A DNA stretch of 64,000 bases from CAIQJJ01 sp049325275. Its GTDB lineage: Bacteria > Chloroflexota > Anaerolineae > Anaerolineales > UBA4823. The position numbers and the translations under genes were made by a program. The stretch's first letter is position 1. Every line of letters begins with the position of its first letter. The notes below the pieces were generated by a model, which did no database searches, was not told the origin of the DNA, and saw only the letters and a program-made list of their open reading frames with translations. The stretch is taken from positions 124,001 through 188,000 of the forward strand of contig JBMOLU010000040.1 of NCBI GenBank assembly GCA_049325275.1. The letters are read 5' to 3'. Positions 42,570-51,810 of this stretch are shown one piece after another.

Positions 42570-43867
42570 GCGCTGACCTGGCGGTAAATCGTTTCGAGTT
42601 CGTCCAGTTCCTCGTGCGTGCCTTTGACGGGTTCGATGCCGCTTTGCAGGCGGGCAAGCAGGGCCGGGTCTTCACACAGGCGCTGAAGCTGGTGCGCCAG
42701 GCCGGCCGCATCGCCGGGAGCGAAGAGTAGGCCGTTTTGTTCGTGCTGCACCAGTTCGGCCATGCCGCCCAGGTCGGCTGCGATCACGGGCGTGCGGTGG
42801 GCAAAGGCTTCCAGGATCACGTTGGGACTGTTTTCGTACCAAAGCGAGGGCACCACCAGCACATCCAGGTTTTGGAAAACCCGGCTGACCTCGCTGCGCG
42901 GGTAGATGCCGCACAATTCCAGGCGCTCGTCTTGCGCCGCCATCCGTTGCAGCGTGGCCGTGTACGTGGGAAATGGAGTCGTGTCGCCATAAGCCTTCAC
43001 CTTGAGCGGCGCCTGCGTCATCTGCCGGGCGGCCTGGAAGAGCACGTGAACGCCCTTGATTTCGGTGATCTGGCCGATGTACCCGACGCGCAGGCGTTCG
43101 GCGGGCGCCTTTTCCAGCATTTCAGGCGCCAGGCCGGGGAAGTCGCGCCCCTGGCGGGCGTAGACCAGGCGACCGGAATCGATGCCCGCTTGCCGGTGAA
43201 TATCCAGCACGAAGCGAGACGGGCAGATGATCTGGTTGGCTTGGTTTAGCTCGAGGCGCAGATGGTTGATACGCTCGCCGATCCGGCGAATCTTGCCGCG
43301 TTGGAAGCGCCAGAAGGCTTCCATCAGGCCGGGCGCATAGCGGGCAGGCAGGCGGTACCGCCGTTGTTCTTCGCCCAGGCAGCGTGCGCAGCGTACCGGG
43401 TTGATCGGCAGCGTGGACAGGCTGCCATCGCTGCGTAGCAGTTGAATGCGCGGGCACAACCACCAATAATCGGTCAGGGAGACGACGCGTGGAATATGAT
43501 GTTGGCGCGCCGCCGCCAGCGCTTCGGCGCTCATCAGGTAGCCGCCGATCAAGTGAAACACATCGGGCTGCCAGTTGGGCAGTTCACGGCGCAGGTAGTC
43601 GCCGATCCAGGGGTTGGCGTAATTCCATTGAAAACGGTCGGGCGCTTTGTTCAAGTTGAAGCGCAGGCGGTGGACAGGGATTTCCTCGAACGTTTCGAGG
43701 GTGGTCTCTAATGCCCCCTGAGCGGGGTCGTAGTCGATCGCTTCGACGCACACCACGCGCAGATCGTGGCCGCGGGCTTGCAAGGCTGCGGCCGTACGCC
43801 AGGCACGCAATTCTGCGCCGCCGCTATAGCGCGGGGGAAAGTGATGGACGGCAATGACAATTTTCAT
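42566..43867 (-). CDS. GT4-family glycosyltransferase
   Basis: A 433-aa GT-B enzyme starting MKIVIAVHHFPPRYSGGAELR, a form common to capsule and exopolysaccharide transferases. A Cys-containing insertion lies near residues 150-165 (INPVRCARCLGEEQRR), which could bind a metal. The C-terminal lobe has RVGYIGQITEIKGVHVLF and the donor block YENSPNVILEAFAHRTPVIAADLGGMAEL with the conserved EX7E. Start and stop both overlap neighbours by 4 bases. The reading frame extends upstream into the flippase gene but only as a shadow. Confidence 0.9.
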   Translation of the reverse strand: MKIVIAVHHFPPRYSGGAELRAWRTAAALQARGHDLRVVCVEAIDYDPAQGALETTLETFEEIPVHRLRFNLNKAPDRFQWNYANPWIGDYLRRELPNWQPDVFHLIGGYLMSAEALAAARQHHIPRVVSLTDYWWLCPRIQLLRSDGSLSTLPINPVRCARCLGEEQRRYRLPARYAPGLMEAFWRFQRGKIRRIGERINHLRLELNQANQIICPSRFVLDIHRQAGIDSGRLVYARQGRDFPGLAPEMLEKAPAERLRVGYIGQITEIKGVHVLFQAARQMTQAPLKVKAYGDTTPFPTYTATLQRMAAQDERLELCGIYPRSEVSRVFQNLDVLVVPSLWYENSPNVILEAFAHRTPVIAADLGGMAELVQHEQNGLLFAPGDAAGLAHQLQRLCEDPALLARLQSGIEPVKGTHEELDELETIYRQVSA

Positions 43868-45348
43868 GTTGTTTTGAGGTGCATCAGGCGGGCTATCTTT
43901 TGGGCGCCGGCTTGAATCCAGCCCCATTCGGCCTCGTCCGGCAGGCGCAGCAGTAAGATCAGCGCCAGGTAGAGCGCGCTGCCCAGGATGATGCGCACGA
44001 AAAAGTGCAGCCCGCCGGTGGCATAGACCCCGGCGCCCATCAAGCCGGCGGCCAGGGCGATGCGCAGGAGATGCGGGCTGAACGCCGGTGGGGCGAGCTT
44101 TTTACGCAGCAGCCGGTAGAACTGCGCCGCGCTGACCAGATCTGTGATCACGGTGACGATGGCCGCCCCAAGCATCCCATAGGCCGGGATCATGACCAGG
44201 TTCAACAGCACGTTGGCGGCGGCGTTGATCGTGTAGATGCGGGCTGCAGCGCGTTCTTCGCCGATCACGGTAGTGATGCGCCCGCAAAAGCCGGCATACA
44301 TCAGGAAAGGAATATCCCAAACCAGGATGCGCAAGGCCGCCGCGGCCGGCTGGAACTCGGGCTTGTAAAGGAAGACGGTGATCGGTTCGGCCAGGATCAT
44401 GCCGCCCACGGCCAGCGGCAGGGCCAGCGCCACGAACAGCTTGGCAGTGTGGTGGTACCAGGCGCGTACCATCTCCGGTTGGCTGGTGTGTACGCGTGTC
44501 AACGATGGCACGATGGCGTCTTTGAAGCCATTAGACAAAAAGGCGATCGACATGACCAACCCGTAGGCGACGTTGTACCAGCCCACCACATACTCGGGTT
44601 CCAGCTTCGAAAGCATGACCGTGTCGATGCTGGTGGCAATGATCAGCGTCAAAGTGATCACCCCAAAGGGCAGGCCAGATTTCACCAGGCCGGGCCAGGT
44701 TGTGGGGGTGAGCTGCACCTTTTGCGGAAACAGGCGGTGACGGCGTACGGCCCAGATGCCCACGCCCAGGCGCGGAATGAAGGCCAGCAAACTGGCGACG
44801 ACCAGCCACAGAAAGCTGAAACCGCTGAACAGAAACGCCGCTCCCAGGAGCATAAACGTGATCTGCCCGCTGACGTTAATCGTCGAAATGTACTCCAGAC
44901 GTTCGTTGGCCGTCAGGGTGGCCTGGAAGGTGGCCTCGAAAGCGGCCAACAGGAAGGTGAGCGTGTACAGGAAAATGCCGAGGATCACCTCGCTGGCGTA
45001 ACCGTAGGCGTACGCCAGAAAGGGAATGATCAAAATGTTGATCAGCGCCAGCAGCAGGCGTACGGCGACCAGATTCCAGAAATACTGCCCGGCTTTTTGG
45101 CGGTTGCGGGCGATCTCGCGCATCACGAACTGGGTCATGCCCATTTCGGCAAAAATCTGGAACAACCCCACGAAGGCCAAGATGATGGCGTACTGGCCGT
45201 AGCGGTCGTCACCCAGGCGGCGGATGACGAAGACGCCGAACAGGAAGCTCAGCGCCTTGAGCAGCAAATTGCCGGCCGTGACGAAGGCCGTGTTTTTGAA
45301 AATTGTGCTGCCCAGACGGGGCGCAGGAGAGGGCGAAGATGATTCCAT
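43864..45348 (-). CDS. oligosaccharide flippase (Wzx/RfbX family)
   Basis: A 494-aa polytopic protein of the MOP exporter superfamily with 12-14 predicted helices. It begins with the usual LGSTIFKNTAFVTAGNLLLKALSF, followed by IRRLGDDRYGQYAIILAFVGLF. The second half has TRVHTSQPEMVRAWYHHTAKLF and IYTINAAANVLLNLVMIPAYGMLGAA, both typical of flippases. It would flip the lipid-linked repeat unit to the outer leaflet. The stop overlaps the next GT4 start as ATGA, and 10 bases separate it from the alpha/alpha-barrel gene upstream. Confidence 0.9.
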   Translation of the reverse strand: MESSSPSPAPRLGSTIFKNTAFVTAGNLLLKALSFLFGVFVIRRLGDDRYGQYAIILAFVGLFQIFAEMGMTQFVMREIARNRQKAGQYFWNLVAVRLLLALINILIIPFLAYAYGYASEVILGIFLYTLTFLLAAFEATFQATLTANERLEYISTINVSGQITFMLLGAAFLFSGFSFLWLVVASLLAFIPRLGVGIWAVRRHRLFPQKVQLTPTTWPGLVKSGLPFGVITLTLIIATSIDTVMLSKLEPEYVVGWYNVAYGLVMSIAFLSNGFKDAIVPSLTRVHTSQPEMVRAWYHHTAKLFVALALPLAVGGMILAEPITVFLYKPEFQPAAAALRILVWDIPFLMYAGFCGRITTVIGEERAAARIYTINAAANVLLNLVMIPAYGMLGAAIVTVITDLVSAAQFYRLLRKKLAPPAFSPHLLRIALAAGLMGAGVYATGGLHFFVRIILGSALYLALILLLRLPDEAEWGWIQAGAQKIARLMHLKTT

Positions 45349-45358
45349 AGAAACTTAG

Positions 45359-47218
45359 CTAATACCCGGCGGCCAGGTCGCCGCCTTCATGCAGGCGCAG
45401 GAATTGTCCCCGGGAGCCTGAAATTTGCCAGGGGATGCCTTCGATCAACTGTTGCCCGCTCAAAACGTAATTGCCGTCGCTCTCTGTTATCAGCAAATAG
45501 CTTTTGGAAGGATCGACCGTGTACCACTCCGGCAGTTGGTTCAGGCGGGGGTACTCGGCGGGCATGTTCCATATCGTTGCATGGCGTGGGGCGTCAAACT
45601 TTAACAAGCCCTGCCAGTCGTCAGCGGCGGACAAGAAAACGTGCAAGACCTGTTGTTCCCGGTCGTAGGCGGCTCCCAACTGGATGTCCGTGCGCCAGGG
45701 GGTGATGTGCGTCCCTTGGGTCTTGTAGAAGCCGTACAGCAGGGCCGTGCGCACGAAGTTCCCATCCAGATACCATTTTTCCAGAAAACCGTCGTCGCGT
45801 TGTTTGAGGAACAGGACCTCCGACTCTTCGTCTACCCAGCGGCTGTATTCGTTTTTGTTGTACCAGGGCAACAGGTAAAGCATCGATTCGAGTGCATCCG
45901 CATACCCGTCTTGCCAGTCGTATTCCCATTGGATGGCGTGTTGTTTGGATGCAGCCAACATGGCGCGCTCGATTTCGGCCGCGTAACGCGGGGTCCCTTC
46001 CGCCAGATCGAAGGTCTGGTAGGCGTTCACCAGGTAACCCCACGTGTCGGCAAGGCCAGTATCGATCGCCTGGCCGGTGAGCGTATCCACCGTTTTATAC
46101 CACAAACCGTCGGGAGAACGCCCGGTAACTAGCAGCAAATCGAGCAGTTCTTGCAGCGGTTGACGGTAGCTTTCGGCCTTGGGACGGTCGAGCGCCTTTT
46201 CCAGGAAATACAACTCGGCCAGGCCGGGGATGATCTCGCCCCCGTGATCGACGATGCGGAAGGGATGGGTTTCCGCTTCGCGCTCGGCCTGCGGGCGGAA
46301 GCGCTGGTCTTCTTGCTGGGGGCGGTGATTGGCAAAATCCCAATAGTCAGCGGGCAGGCCGTGGTTGTTGGGCAGAATTTCGAAAAAGTAGGCGTCGGCG
46401 ATGCGCTCGGCCATGTCGATGTATCGCGCCTCTCCGGTCAGCCAATACAAGCGCGAGAGCACTTGCAGCATTTCTCCGTTGACCTCGGTGCCGTTGGACG
46501 GCAGCTTGCCGTACGGCGTCTCGACGTAGGCGGCATCGATGACGGAATCGCTGAGGGTACGGATGCGGTCCAGCCACGGGCCTGGGCCGAAACGCTCCAC
46601 CATCGGCAGCAGGCCGTCTTTGGCGTATTCAGACGTGTCGAAAATCTGGCTGTCGCGATCGGTTTCGATCAGCTTGTTGGTATGGAGATCGATGCGGCAA
46701 GACATGGCGCCGCACAAGTCCGCCTCGCTTTGAAAGGTCTCCAGCCAGGGCGACTCGCCTGCCGGTTCGAGATACAGCGAGCCGATCAGAAGGTGAGAGA
46801 ATAAATCGGCTGCATTGTCCTTACCGTTCCAGTAGGCGTATCCATGGGCAATGGCGTAGGGGACGAGTTTGGTTTCGGGGTCGCGCACGGTTTCCCAGGC
46901 GCGCACTGCTCGAGCGGCGCGTTGAAACGCCTCCTGGCCCAAGATAGCGTTCAGGCGGGCCGCTTCGGCGTAATCGCCGGCCTGTTGCGCTTCGTAGAGT
47001 GCGGCAACGAGCGAAAGCCGCGGCGAAGTGCGGTCTGCCGGGGCGATCGGGGCCACGTATACCGGCAGGGAGGCCGGCAGCAGCCTGGCGCGTTGCAGCC
47101 AGCCGCGCAGGCGGTCTTGAAACCGGAAGGCCGGGACGGTGACGACGGCCACGATCGACAGGAGCAAGATGGCCAGGATGACGAGGGCATATTGTTGTTT
47201 GCGCGAAAATTTCTTCAT
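45359..47218 (-). CDS. membrane-anchored alpha/alpha-barrel protein, possible glycan lyase or hydrolase
   Basis: A 619-aa protein with one N-terminal anchor helix (ALVILAILLLSIVAVVTVP) and an extracytoplasmic helical domain. Repeated helical hairpins with aromatic and acidic motifs are seen: HGYAYWNGKDNAADLFSHLL, EVNGEMLQVLSRLYWLTGEARY, WDFANHRPQQEDQRF, DTWGYLVNAYQTFDLAEG, QDGYADALESMLYLLPWYN. This resembles the (alpha/alpha)6 fold of glycoside hydrolases and epimerases. A C-terminal beta domain follows (HVFLSAADDWQGLLKFD). The family is not recognised and catalytic residues cannot be assigned. It overlaps the stop of the polyprenyl-phosphate mannosyltransferase gene by 4 bases, which ties it to glycan export or trimming. 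Confidence 0.72.
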   Translation of the reverse strand: MKKFSRKQQYALVILAILLLSIVAVVTVPAFRFQDRLRGWLQRARLLPASLPVYVAPIAPADRTSPRLSLVAALYEAQQAGDYAEAARLNAILGQEAFQRAARAVRAWETVRDPETKLVPYAIAHGYAYWNGKDNAADLFSHLLIGSLYLEPAGESPWLETFQSEADLCGAMSCRIDLHTNKLIETDRDSQIFDTSEYAKDGLLPMVERFGPGPWLDRIRTLSDSVIDAAYVETPYGKLPSNGTEVNGEMLQVLSRLYWLTGEARYIDMAERIADAYFFEILPNNHGLPADYWDFANHRPQQEDQRFRPQAEREAETHPFRIVDHGGEIIPGLAELYFLEKALDRPKAESYRQPLQELLDLLLVTGRSPDGLWYKTVDTLTGQAIDTGLADTWGYLVNAYQTFDLAEGTPRYAAEIERAMLAASKQHAIQWEYDWQDGYADALESMLYLLPWYNKNEYSRWVDEESEVLFLKQRDDGFLEKWYLDGNFVRTALLYGFYKTQGTHITPWRTDIQLGAAYDREQQVLHVFLSAADDWQGLLKFDAPRHATIWNMPAEYPRLNQLPEWYTVDPSKSYLLITESDGNYVLSGQQLIEGIPWQISGSRGQFLRLHEGGDLAAGY

Positions 47219-47961
47219 AGGGATGTTTCTGCTTTGCGGTGTTTGTGGCGCCGGCGGATTTCGAAGACGCCCAGGGCTGCCTCAATCTTAATCGGCACGC
47301 TCATTTTGCTCTGCCCGATGCGGCGATCTTCGAAGTAAATGGGGGTTTCGATACTGCGCAGGCCGATTCTTTCGGCCACGTAGCACATTTCGACCTGGAA
47401 GATGTAGCCGTTCGAACGGATTTGATTCAACTGGATGGCTTGCAAGGCGCTTGCCCGCCAGCACTTGAAACCGGCGGTGGCGTCTTTCGCGCGTACGCCC
47501 AGCGCCAGGCGCACCCATACCGAATTGGCCCACCAGCTCAACAACCAGCGCCAGCCGCTCCAGCGTTCGTCTACCTTCCCGCCGCGCACGTACCGTGAGC
47601 CGACGACGACATCGTATGCCTCGATCAGGCGCAAAAACTGCGGAATATACTGCGGCGAATGCGAAAAGTCCGCGTCCATCTGGATGATGTAATCGGCGCC
47701 TTGTTCGAGCGCCCAGCCGAAGCCCTGCACGTACGCAGTGCCCAGGCCGAGCTTTCCCGCGCGGTGGATCGCGTGCACCCGGCCGGGGTACTGCTCGCAA
47801 AGCCGGTCGGCAACCTGGCCGCTGCCGTCCGGTGAGGCGTCGTCCACGATCAAAAGATGCAAGCCGGGAATATCCAGGCCAAAGAGCGCCGCCGTGATTT
47901 TTGGCAGGTTGTCTGCCTCGTTATAGGTAGGGATGACGACGAATATTTTTGCGTCTGGCAT
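47215..47961 (-). CDS. polyprenol-phosphate mannosyltransferase (DPM1-type GT2)
   Basis: A 248-aa soluble or peripheral GT2 enzyme that makes polyprenyl-phosphate-mannose from GDP-mannose. The N-terminus IFVVIPTYNEADNLPKI, the nucleotide site LIVDDASPDGSGQVAD and the metal motif IIQMDADFSHSPQYIP match dolichol-phosphate mannose synthases. The C-terminal block DATAGFKCWRASALQAI and GYIFQVEMCYVAERIG is characteristic. No transmembrane helices are present. Its GDP-mannose could come from the ManC at 1002-2090. It would supply the GT-C proteins of the cluster. The stop overlaps the alpha/alpha-barrel gene start. Confidence 0.92.
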   Translation of the reverse strand: MPDAKIFVVIPTYNEADNLPKITAALFGLDIPGLHLLIVDDASPDGSGQVADRLCEQYPGRVHAIHRAGKLGLGTAYVQGFGWALEQGADYIIQMDADFSHSPQYIPQFLRLIEAYDVVVGSRYVRGGKVDERWSGWRWLLSWWANSVWVRLALGVRAKDATAGFKCWRASALQAIQLNQIRSNGYIFQVEMCYVAERIGLRSIETPIYFEDRRIGQSKMSVPIKIEAALGVFEIRRRHKHRKAETSL

Positions 47962-47963
47962 AG

Positions 47964-48857
47964 CTAGCGGCTGCGATAGGCCTCGATCGCTTGCAAAACG
48001 GCATCGACAAACAATGGCCCGATCGCTTCGTTGGCTGGCTGCGTAGGATGAGAGTCGCTGCCTTCCCGGTAACCGGCGCGCAGCATATTGAATTCCGGCG
48101 AATCAGGATCGTCTTCTGCCAGCAGGGTGAACAAGTCGAAGGCCGCCAGGTTGTCGTGCCCGGCCAGGAATTCTTCCGATGCCAGCCAGTTGGCCAGGGC
48201 GCGGGCCCGTACGGCCGCTTCGGGTGTGGTCACGGCCGGGTTGAGCGGCGGTTGCGTGACGACGATGAAGAGCCTGTCGGGATGCCGGTCGAAGGCACTG
48301 CGCATGCTGCGGTACCAGGCCTTGTATTGTTCCAACTCCTCGTCGCTGGTAATCTGGCTGTTCGGGAAACACGATTTGACGATGATGACATCGTGTTGCA
48401 GCAGCCCGCTGAAAGTGTTGAGCGGCAGGCTGAACGTGGGCTGTGAGAAAACGACTTCCAGGCCATCGGGATCGGTGTTGTCGTGCGGGACGTAGTAAAC
48501 GTGGTTGAGACGTTTGCCCGCCGGGTCACGCTGGCCTTCGTCGACGTTGTAGCCCTGATCCCAGAAATCATAGCCGGCTTCGGTGAAGCGTTGCCGTACA
48601 TCGCCCTGGTCGATCAGGTTTTGGCCGACCGAATGGTGCAGGAAGAATATATCGTCGATTTCTTCCGGGTTCCCGGCCGGTGGGCGGTTCAACGTGGCCC
48701 TGGCAAGGTTGGTGAGTGCAGCCGCCGAACTGCGAACCCCCAGGCGCGTGCCGTTGAGGTAGCTCAAAATGCCATAACCCAGCCCAACTACCACAAAGGC
48801 CAGGATGCCAAGCGTCAAGAGAAGCGCAAAAATCCGTTTTCGAGAAGTCTGTTTCAT
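47964..48857 (-). CDS. membrane-anchored SGNH-hydrolase-like protein
   Basis: A 297-aa protein with an N-terminal anchor (RIFALLLTLGILAFVVVGLGYGILSY) and an extracytoplasmic domain. The expected first SGNH block reads IFFLHHSVGQNLI, where the nucleophile Ser would be in HHSVG. The last block DSHPTQPANEAIG supplies the DxxH dyad. Between them, DVIIVKSCFPNS and FIVVTQPPLNP resemble blocks II and III. Such proteins remove or transfer acyl groups on polysaccharides. It stands next to a membrane acyltransferase, so the two may set the acetylation of the glycan. It starts 6 bases after that gene. Confidence 0.75.
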   Translation of the reverse strand: MKQTSRKRIFALLLTLGILAFVVVGLGYGILSYLNGTRLGVRSSAAALTNLARATLNRPPAGNPEEIDDIFFLHHSVGQNLIDQGDVRQRFTEAGYDFWDQGYNVDEGQRDPAGKRLNHVYYVPHDNTDPDGLEVVFSQPTFSLPLNTFSGLLQHDVIIVKSCFPNSQITSDEELEQYKAWYRSMRSAFDRHPDRLFIVVTQPPLNPAVTTPEAAVRARALANWLASEEFLAGHDNLAAFDLFTLLAEDDPDSPEFNMLRAGYREGSDSHPTQPANEAIGPLFVDAVLQAIEAYRSR

Positions 48858-48863
48858 AAGCCT

Positions 48864-49937
48864 TTATCCAAAAATGTAACGGTAAACCCGTTTGAAGGGG
48901 GAACGCGCTACAAGTTCCATGAGCGACATGGCCAGCAACGTGGTGAGCGCAAACAGCGCCGGGAAAACCAGCCAGCCCTGGTGCAGCGCATCCGGCAGGA
49001 TGCGTTCCAACGCTTTTCCGAGTACGCCCAGAATAACGTAGTGGCTCAGGTACAGCCCGTACGAACGCGTCCCCATTTTGATTAACTGGCTGTTGAGCGG
49101 CAGCTTGATATTTTCGTAGACGATGAAGCAGGCCACGAAAGCGAGCGAAAAGAGCGCGGCCGTCAGCCGGGTCTGGTCGCCACCGATCGACCAGACGGCA
49201 GGCCTTTGCGCACCATAGGCGTAGGCGAAGCCCGATTCGATGGCGCTCAAAATGAAGAAGGCCAACACCAGCCAGGGCAGGGGGCGCTTTAGCCTTGCCA
49301 AAGGCGTTTTGACGCGCTGCGGGAACATCCCGGCAAACATTCCCAGCGGAAAAGCAAAGGCGAAGCGCAGATATTGCAGCGGGCCGATATCGATCCAGGG
49401 CTGCCATGCCGGCGGGAAGCCCGGCCAATAGACTCGCAGGTAAAACAGGCCAATCCCCAAAATTTGAACGATGGCGCTCACCAGCAGCAGGCTGCGGGCC
49501 TGGGTGCGCGCCCAGTGGGAAATTGCCGGGGCGAGCAGGTAGTAAAACATCAGCAGCGGAATGAAATAGTACTGGATAAACAGGTTGTACAGCAGCGCGC
49601 CCGGGAGCTTCACCGGCGAGAGTTCGCCTCCCTGGAATGCCTGCGCCAGCGTAAAAAAGGCCGCCCAGAACAGCCACGGCCAGAGCAATCCCAACAGGCG
49701 GGCGCGCACGACCTCCCAACGCAGGTCGGTCTTGCCGCCGTTGGTAGCATAAGCGCTGAAGTAGCCGGCGATAAACAAAAAGCTGACAATGGCAAACTTG
49801 CCGACCTGGTCGGTTACGATATATGGGTAGCCGCCGATTTGGCCTGCTGCAAAGTCTCTTAAGGCGTGCCAGTTGGCGTGGTTGAAAATCACGCCCAGGA
49901 TCGCCAGCCCGGATAAAAGCGGAATCGTTCTTCTCAA
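48864..49937 (-). CDS. Acyltransferase_3 family membrane O-acyltransferase
   Basis: A 357-aa protein with about ten transmembrane helices, typical of the OatA/NodX-type acyltransferase_3 family. The N-terminus has LLSGLAILGVIFNHANWHALRDF, where the conserved His lies in FNHANW. KFAIVSFLFIAGYFSAYAT is the second family segment. The C-terminal helices include KMGTRSYGLYLSHYVILGVLG. It would move acyl (probably acetyl) groups onto surface glycan from the cytoplasmic side. Its start overlaps the upstream GT4 stop (ATGA) and an SGNH-like protein is encoded directly downstream. Confidence 0.87.
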   Translation of the reverse strand: MRRTIPLLSGLAILGVIFNHANWHALRDFAAGQIGGYPYIVTDQVGKFAIVSFLFIAGYFSAYATNGGKTDLRWEVVRARLLGLLWPWLFWAAFFTLAQAFQGGELSPVKLPGALLYNLFIQYYFIPLLMFYYLLAPAISHWARTQARSLLLVSAIVQILGIGLFYLRVYWPGFPPAWQPWIDIGPLQYLRFAFAFPLGMFAGMFPQRVKTPLARLKRPLPWLVLAFFILSAIESGFAYAYGAQRPAVWSIGGDQTRLTAALFSLAFVACFIVYENIKLPLNSQLIKMGTRSYGLYLSHYVILGVLGKALERILPDALHQGWLVFPALFALTTLLAMSLMELVARSPFKRVYRYIFG

Positions 49938-50998
49938 GAGCGCACCTCTTCCGTTTCAAGGATTTTTTTGATGGCGATCATCCACTGATCGACCGTCAAT
50001 TGTTCTTCAATCCACTGCCTGGCACGCACGCCCATGGCTTCCGCTTTGGCGCGGTCTTGCCACAGGCGGTCGATTGCCCGGGCCAGGGAATCGGGGTTGC
50101 CCTGCCCGGCGATCAGGCCCGTTTCGCCGTCCAGCAAATAATCGCCAATACCGGGGTTGCTGGTGGTGATCACGGCGCGCCCCATGGCCTGTGCCTGGGT
50201 GATCGTCGTGCACCCGGCGCTCCACTGGGTGGTGGCGCGCAGCGGGATAACGCTGAAGCGTGAACGTGTATAGCATTCGCGCAGCTCGTGCGGAGAAACG
50301 AACGGCTTGATGTGAATGTTGGCCGGCAGCGCTTCTCGTTCATAGCCGGCCGCATGCGCCACCCAGGAACTGCCGGCGCGAATGTACATCGTTACGTGCG
50401 GCAGTTGGTGCATGGCTTTGATCAGCGTTGGGTAATCCCGATACGAGAGACCCAGGCTTTCGGCGTGTTCCGGTTCGTCGTCGGGAGGCAGGTTTTCGAA
50501 CGGGTGGTAGTAACTCGCATCGACGGGGTAGCGAAGCGCCCGAATGCGTTCCGGGCCAAGGTGAAGTATCTTGCGCAGCGCGCGTGCTTCGGCTTGCGTT
50601 GGCACGATCATCACATCCCAATGGCGGTAAGCGCCTAGCATACGGATCGTACGCAGTTTTACCGGCGAAAGCGGATGCGCGATCTGGACGACGTGCCTGA
50701 CGCGCCGGTCGAGCATGAGCGCCAGCGGAATGGCCACGCGTTCCGACATGCTGAAGACCAGGTCGTAGTACCCTTGCCGCACCAGCCGGGCGGCGTACTG
50801 CGCCAGGCGGAAATCCATGCGCAGCAATTCTTCGGCCCACCGCCAACGGGGCTGCTCTGGCACGATATTGTAATCCAGATAACGGGTCGAAAACTGTTCC
50901 GCCAGGTCGAGGTAGTCGACGCGGTGGTGGCGTCCGGCCTCGATCAGGTCTTTGATATTCGGCGCAGTGGCGTTGGTAACCAGGATCAGCAATCGCAT
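49934..50998 (-). CDS. GT4-family glycosyltransferase
   Basis: A 354-aa GT-B enzyme with a shorter N-terminal domain than the other GT4 proteins here. It starts MRLLILVTNATAPNIKDLIEAG. The C-terminal lobe contains TTITQAQAMGRAVITTSNPGIGDYLLDGETGLIAGQGN, in which the usual first Glu of the EX7E pair is replaced by Gln in TQAQAMG. This may alter donor binding or activity. LRYPVDASYYHPFEN matches the inter-domain region. It overlaps the acyltransferase start by 4 bases and lies 7 bases after the CPBP protease gene. Confidence 0.85.
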   Translation of the reverse strand: MRLLILVTNATAPNIKDLIEAGRHHRVDYLDLAEQFSTRYLDYNIVPEQPRWRWAEELLRMDFRLAQYAARLVRQGYYDLVFSMSERVAIPLALMLDRRVRHVVQIAHPLSPVKLRTIRMLGAYRHWDVMIVPTQAEARALRKILHLGPERIRALRYPVDASYYHPFENLPPDDEPEHAESLGLSYRDYPTLIKAMHQLPHVTMYIRAGSSWVAHAAGYEREALPANIHIKPFVSPHELRECYTRSRFSVIPLRATTQWSAGCTTITQAQAMGRAVITTSNPGIGDYLLDGETGLIAGQGNPDSLARAIDRLWQDRAKAEAMGVRARQWIEEQLTVDQWMIAIKKILETEEVRS

Positions 50999-51005
50999 GG
51001 AAGGG

Positions 51006-51743
51006 TTAAAACAACACCCAAACCAGATTGAGCAAATTGTGAGCGATGACCCCAGGCCAGATGCTTTGCGTGCGTTCCCGCATCCAGCCGAGCACGAGGC
51101 CGGCGATCAACGGCAGCGTCAGGGTCTGCCAGTGGAAAGACAGGCTCCAGCCGCTGGCCGAAAACGCATGGATGCCCCAGAACAGCACCGCCGTGATCGC
51201 AAAACCCCACCCCAGCGCGGCCCCACCCAGGCGCCTCCTGGATGGGAAAACCCGGTTCAAGTGAGACTGGATCACGCCCCGGTAGACCAGTTCTTCCGCA
51301 ATGCCCGGCAAGGTCGCCAGGTAGAGCAGGTATTCCAGGTTGGGCCGTTGCCCGCTTTCCGCCAGGTTCAACCAGCGCAGGCCGAAGTTGCGGGCGATCA
51401 CGTAGATGAGCAGCAGTGCGGTTGCGATGGCGGCGTCGCGCCAGGCGCGCCGGCTGATCGCCGTGCCGAGCCCGCCCGATTTTGCGCTGCGTGTGACTGC
51501 GAGCACAAACAGCGCAAAGGCGGCTTCGAAAATCATTGCCTGCCACGGAGACGGCAGCAGGGTGATGGCGCTGCCCGAACGCGCCAGGGCCAGCGCCACC
51601 CAGAAAAAACCTGCCAGCGCCGCCAGCGGCCGCAGCATGGCCCGGCGTTTCTTCTCAGACCAGCCCGCAAGGGCTATCAGCGGCAGGCACAGCCCGATGC
51701 AGGCCAGCCACTGGAGCGTACTCTCGATAATCCAGGTGACCAT
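51006..51743 (-). CDS. CPBP-family intramembrane glutamic protease
   Basis: A 245-aa protein with about eight hydrophobic segments. It has the three CPBP (Abi/CAAX) motifs: EELVYRGVI (EExxxR), FWGIHAF (FxxxH-type) and HNLLNLVW (HxxxN/D). Members cleave membrane-embedded peptides or act in bacteriocin immunity and protein maturation. The ATG at 51743 follows a poly-A tract rather than a clear ribosome site. The frame is open further upstream only as a shadow of the NadE-like gene. Its presence between the glycan genes and the carrier-protein module is unexplained. Confidence 0.85.
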   Translation of the reverse strand: MVTWIIESTLQWLACIGLCLPLIALAGWSEKKRRAMLRPLAALAGFFWVALALARSGSAITLLPSPWQAMIFEAAFALFVLAVTRSAKSGGLGTAISRRAWRDAAIATALLLIYVIARNFGLRWLNLAESGQRPNLEYLLYLATLPGIAEELVYRGVIQSHLNRVFPSRRRLGGAALGWGFAITAVLFWGIHAFSASGWSLSFHWQTLTLPLIAGLVLGWMRERTQSIWPGVIAHNLLNLVWVLF

Positions 51744-51810
51744 TTTTTTTTCTACCAATACGATATGATAAACCTGTAAACCGCCATCTACCAATTTCGA
51801 TAACGGATCA

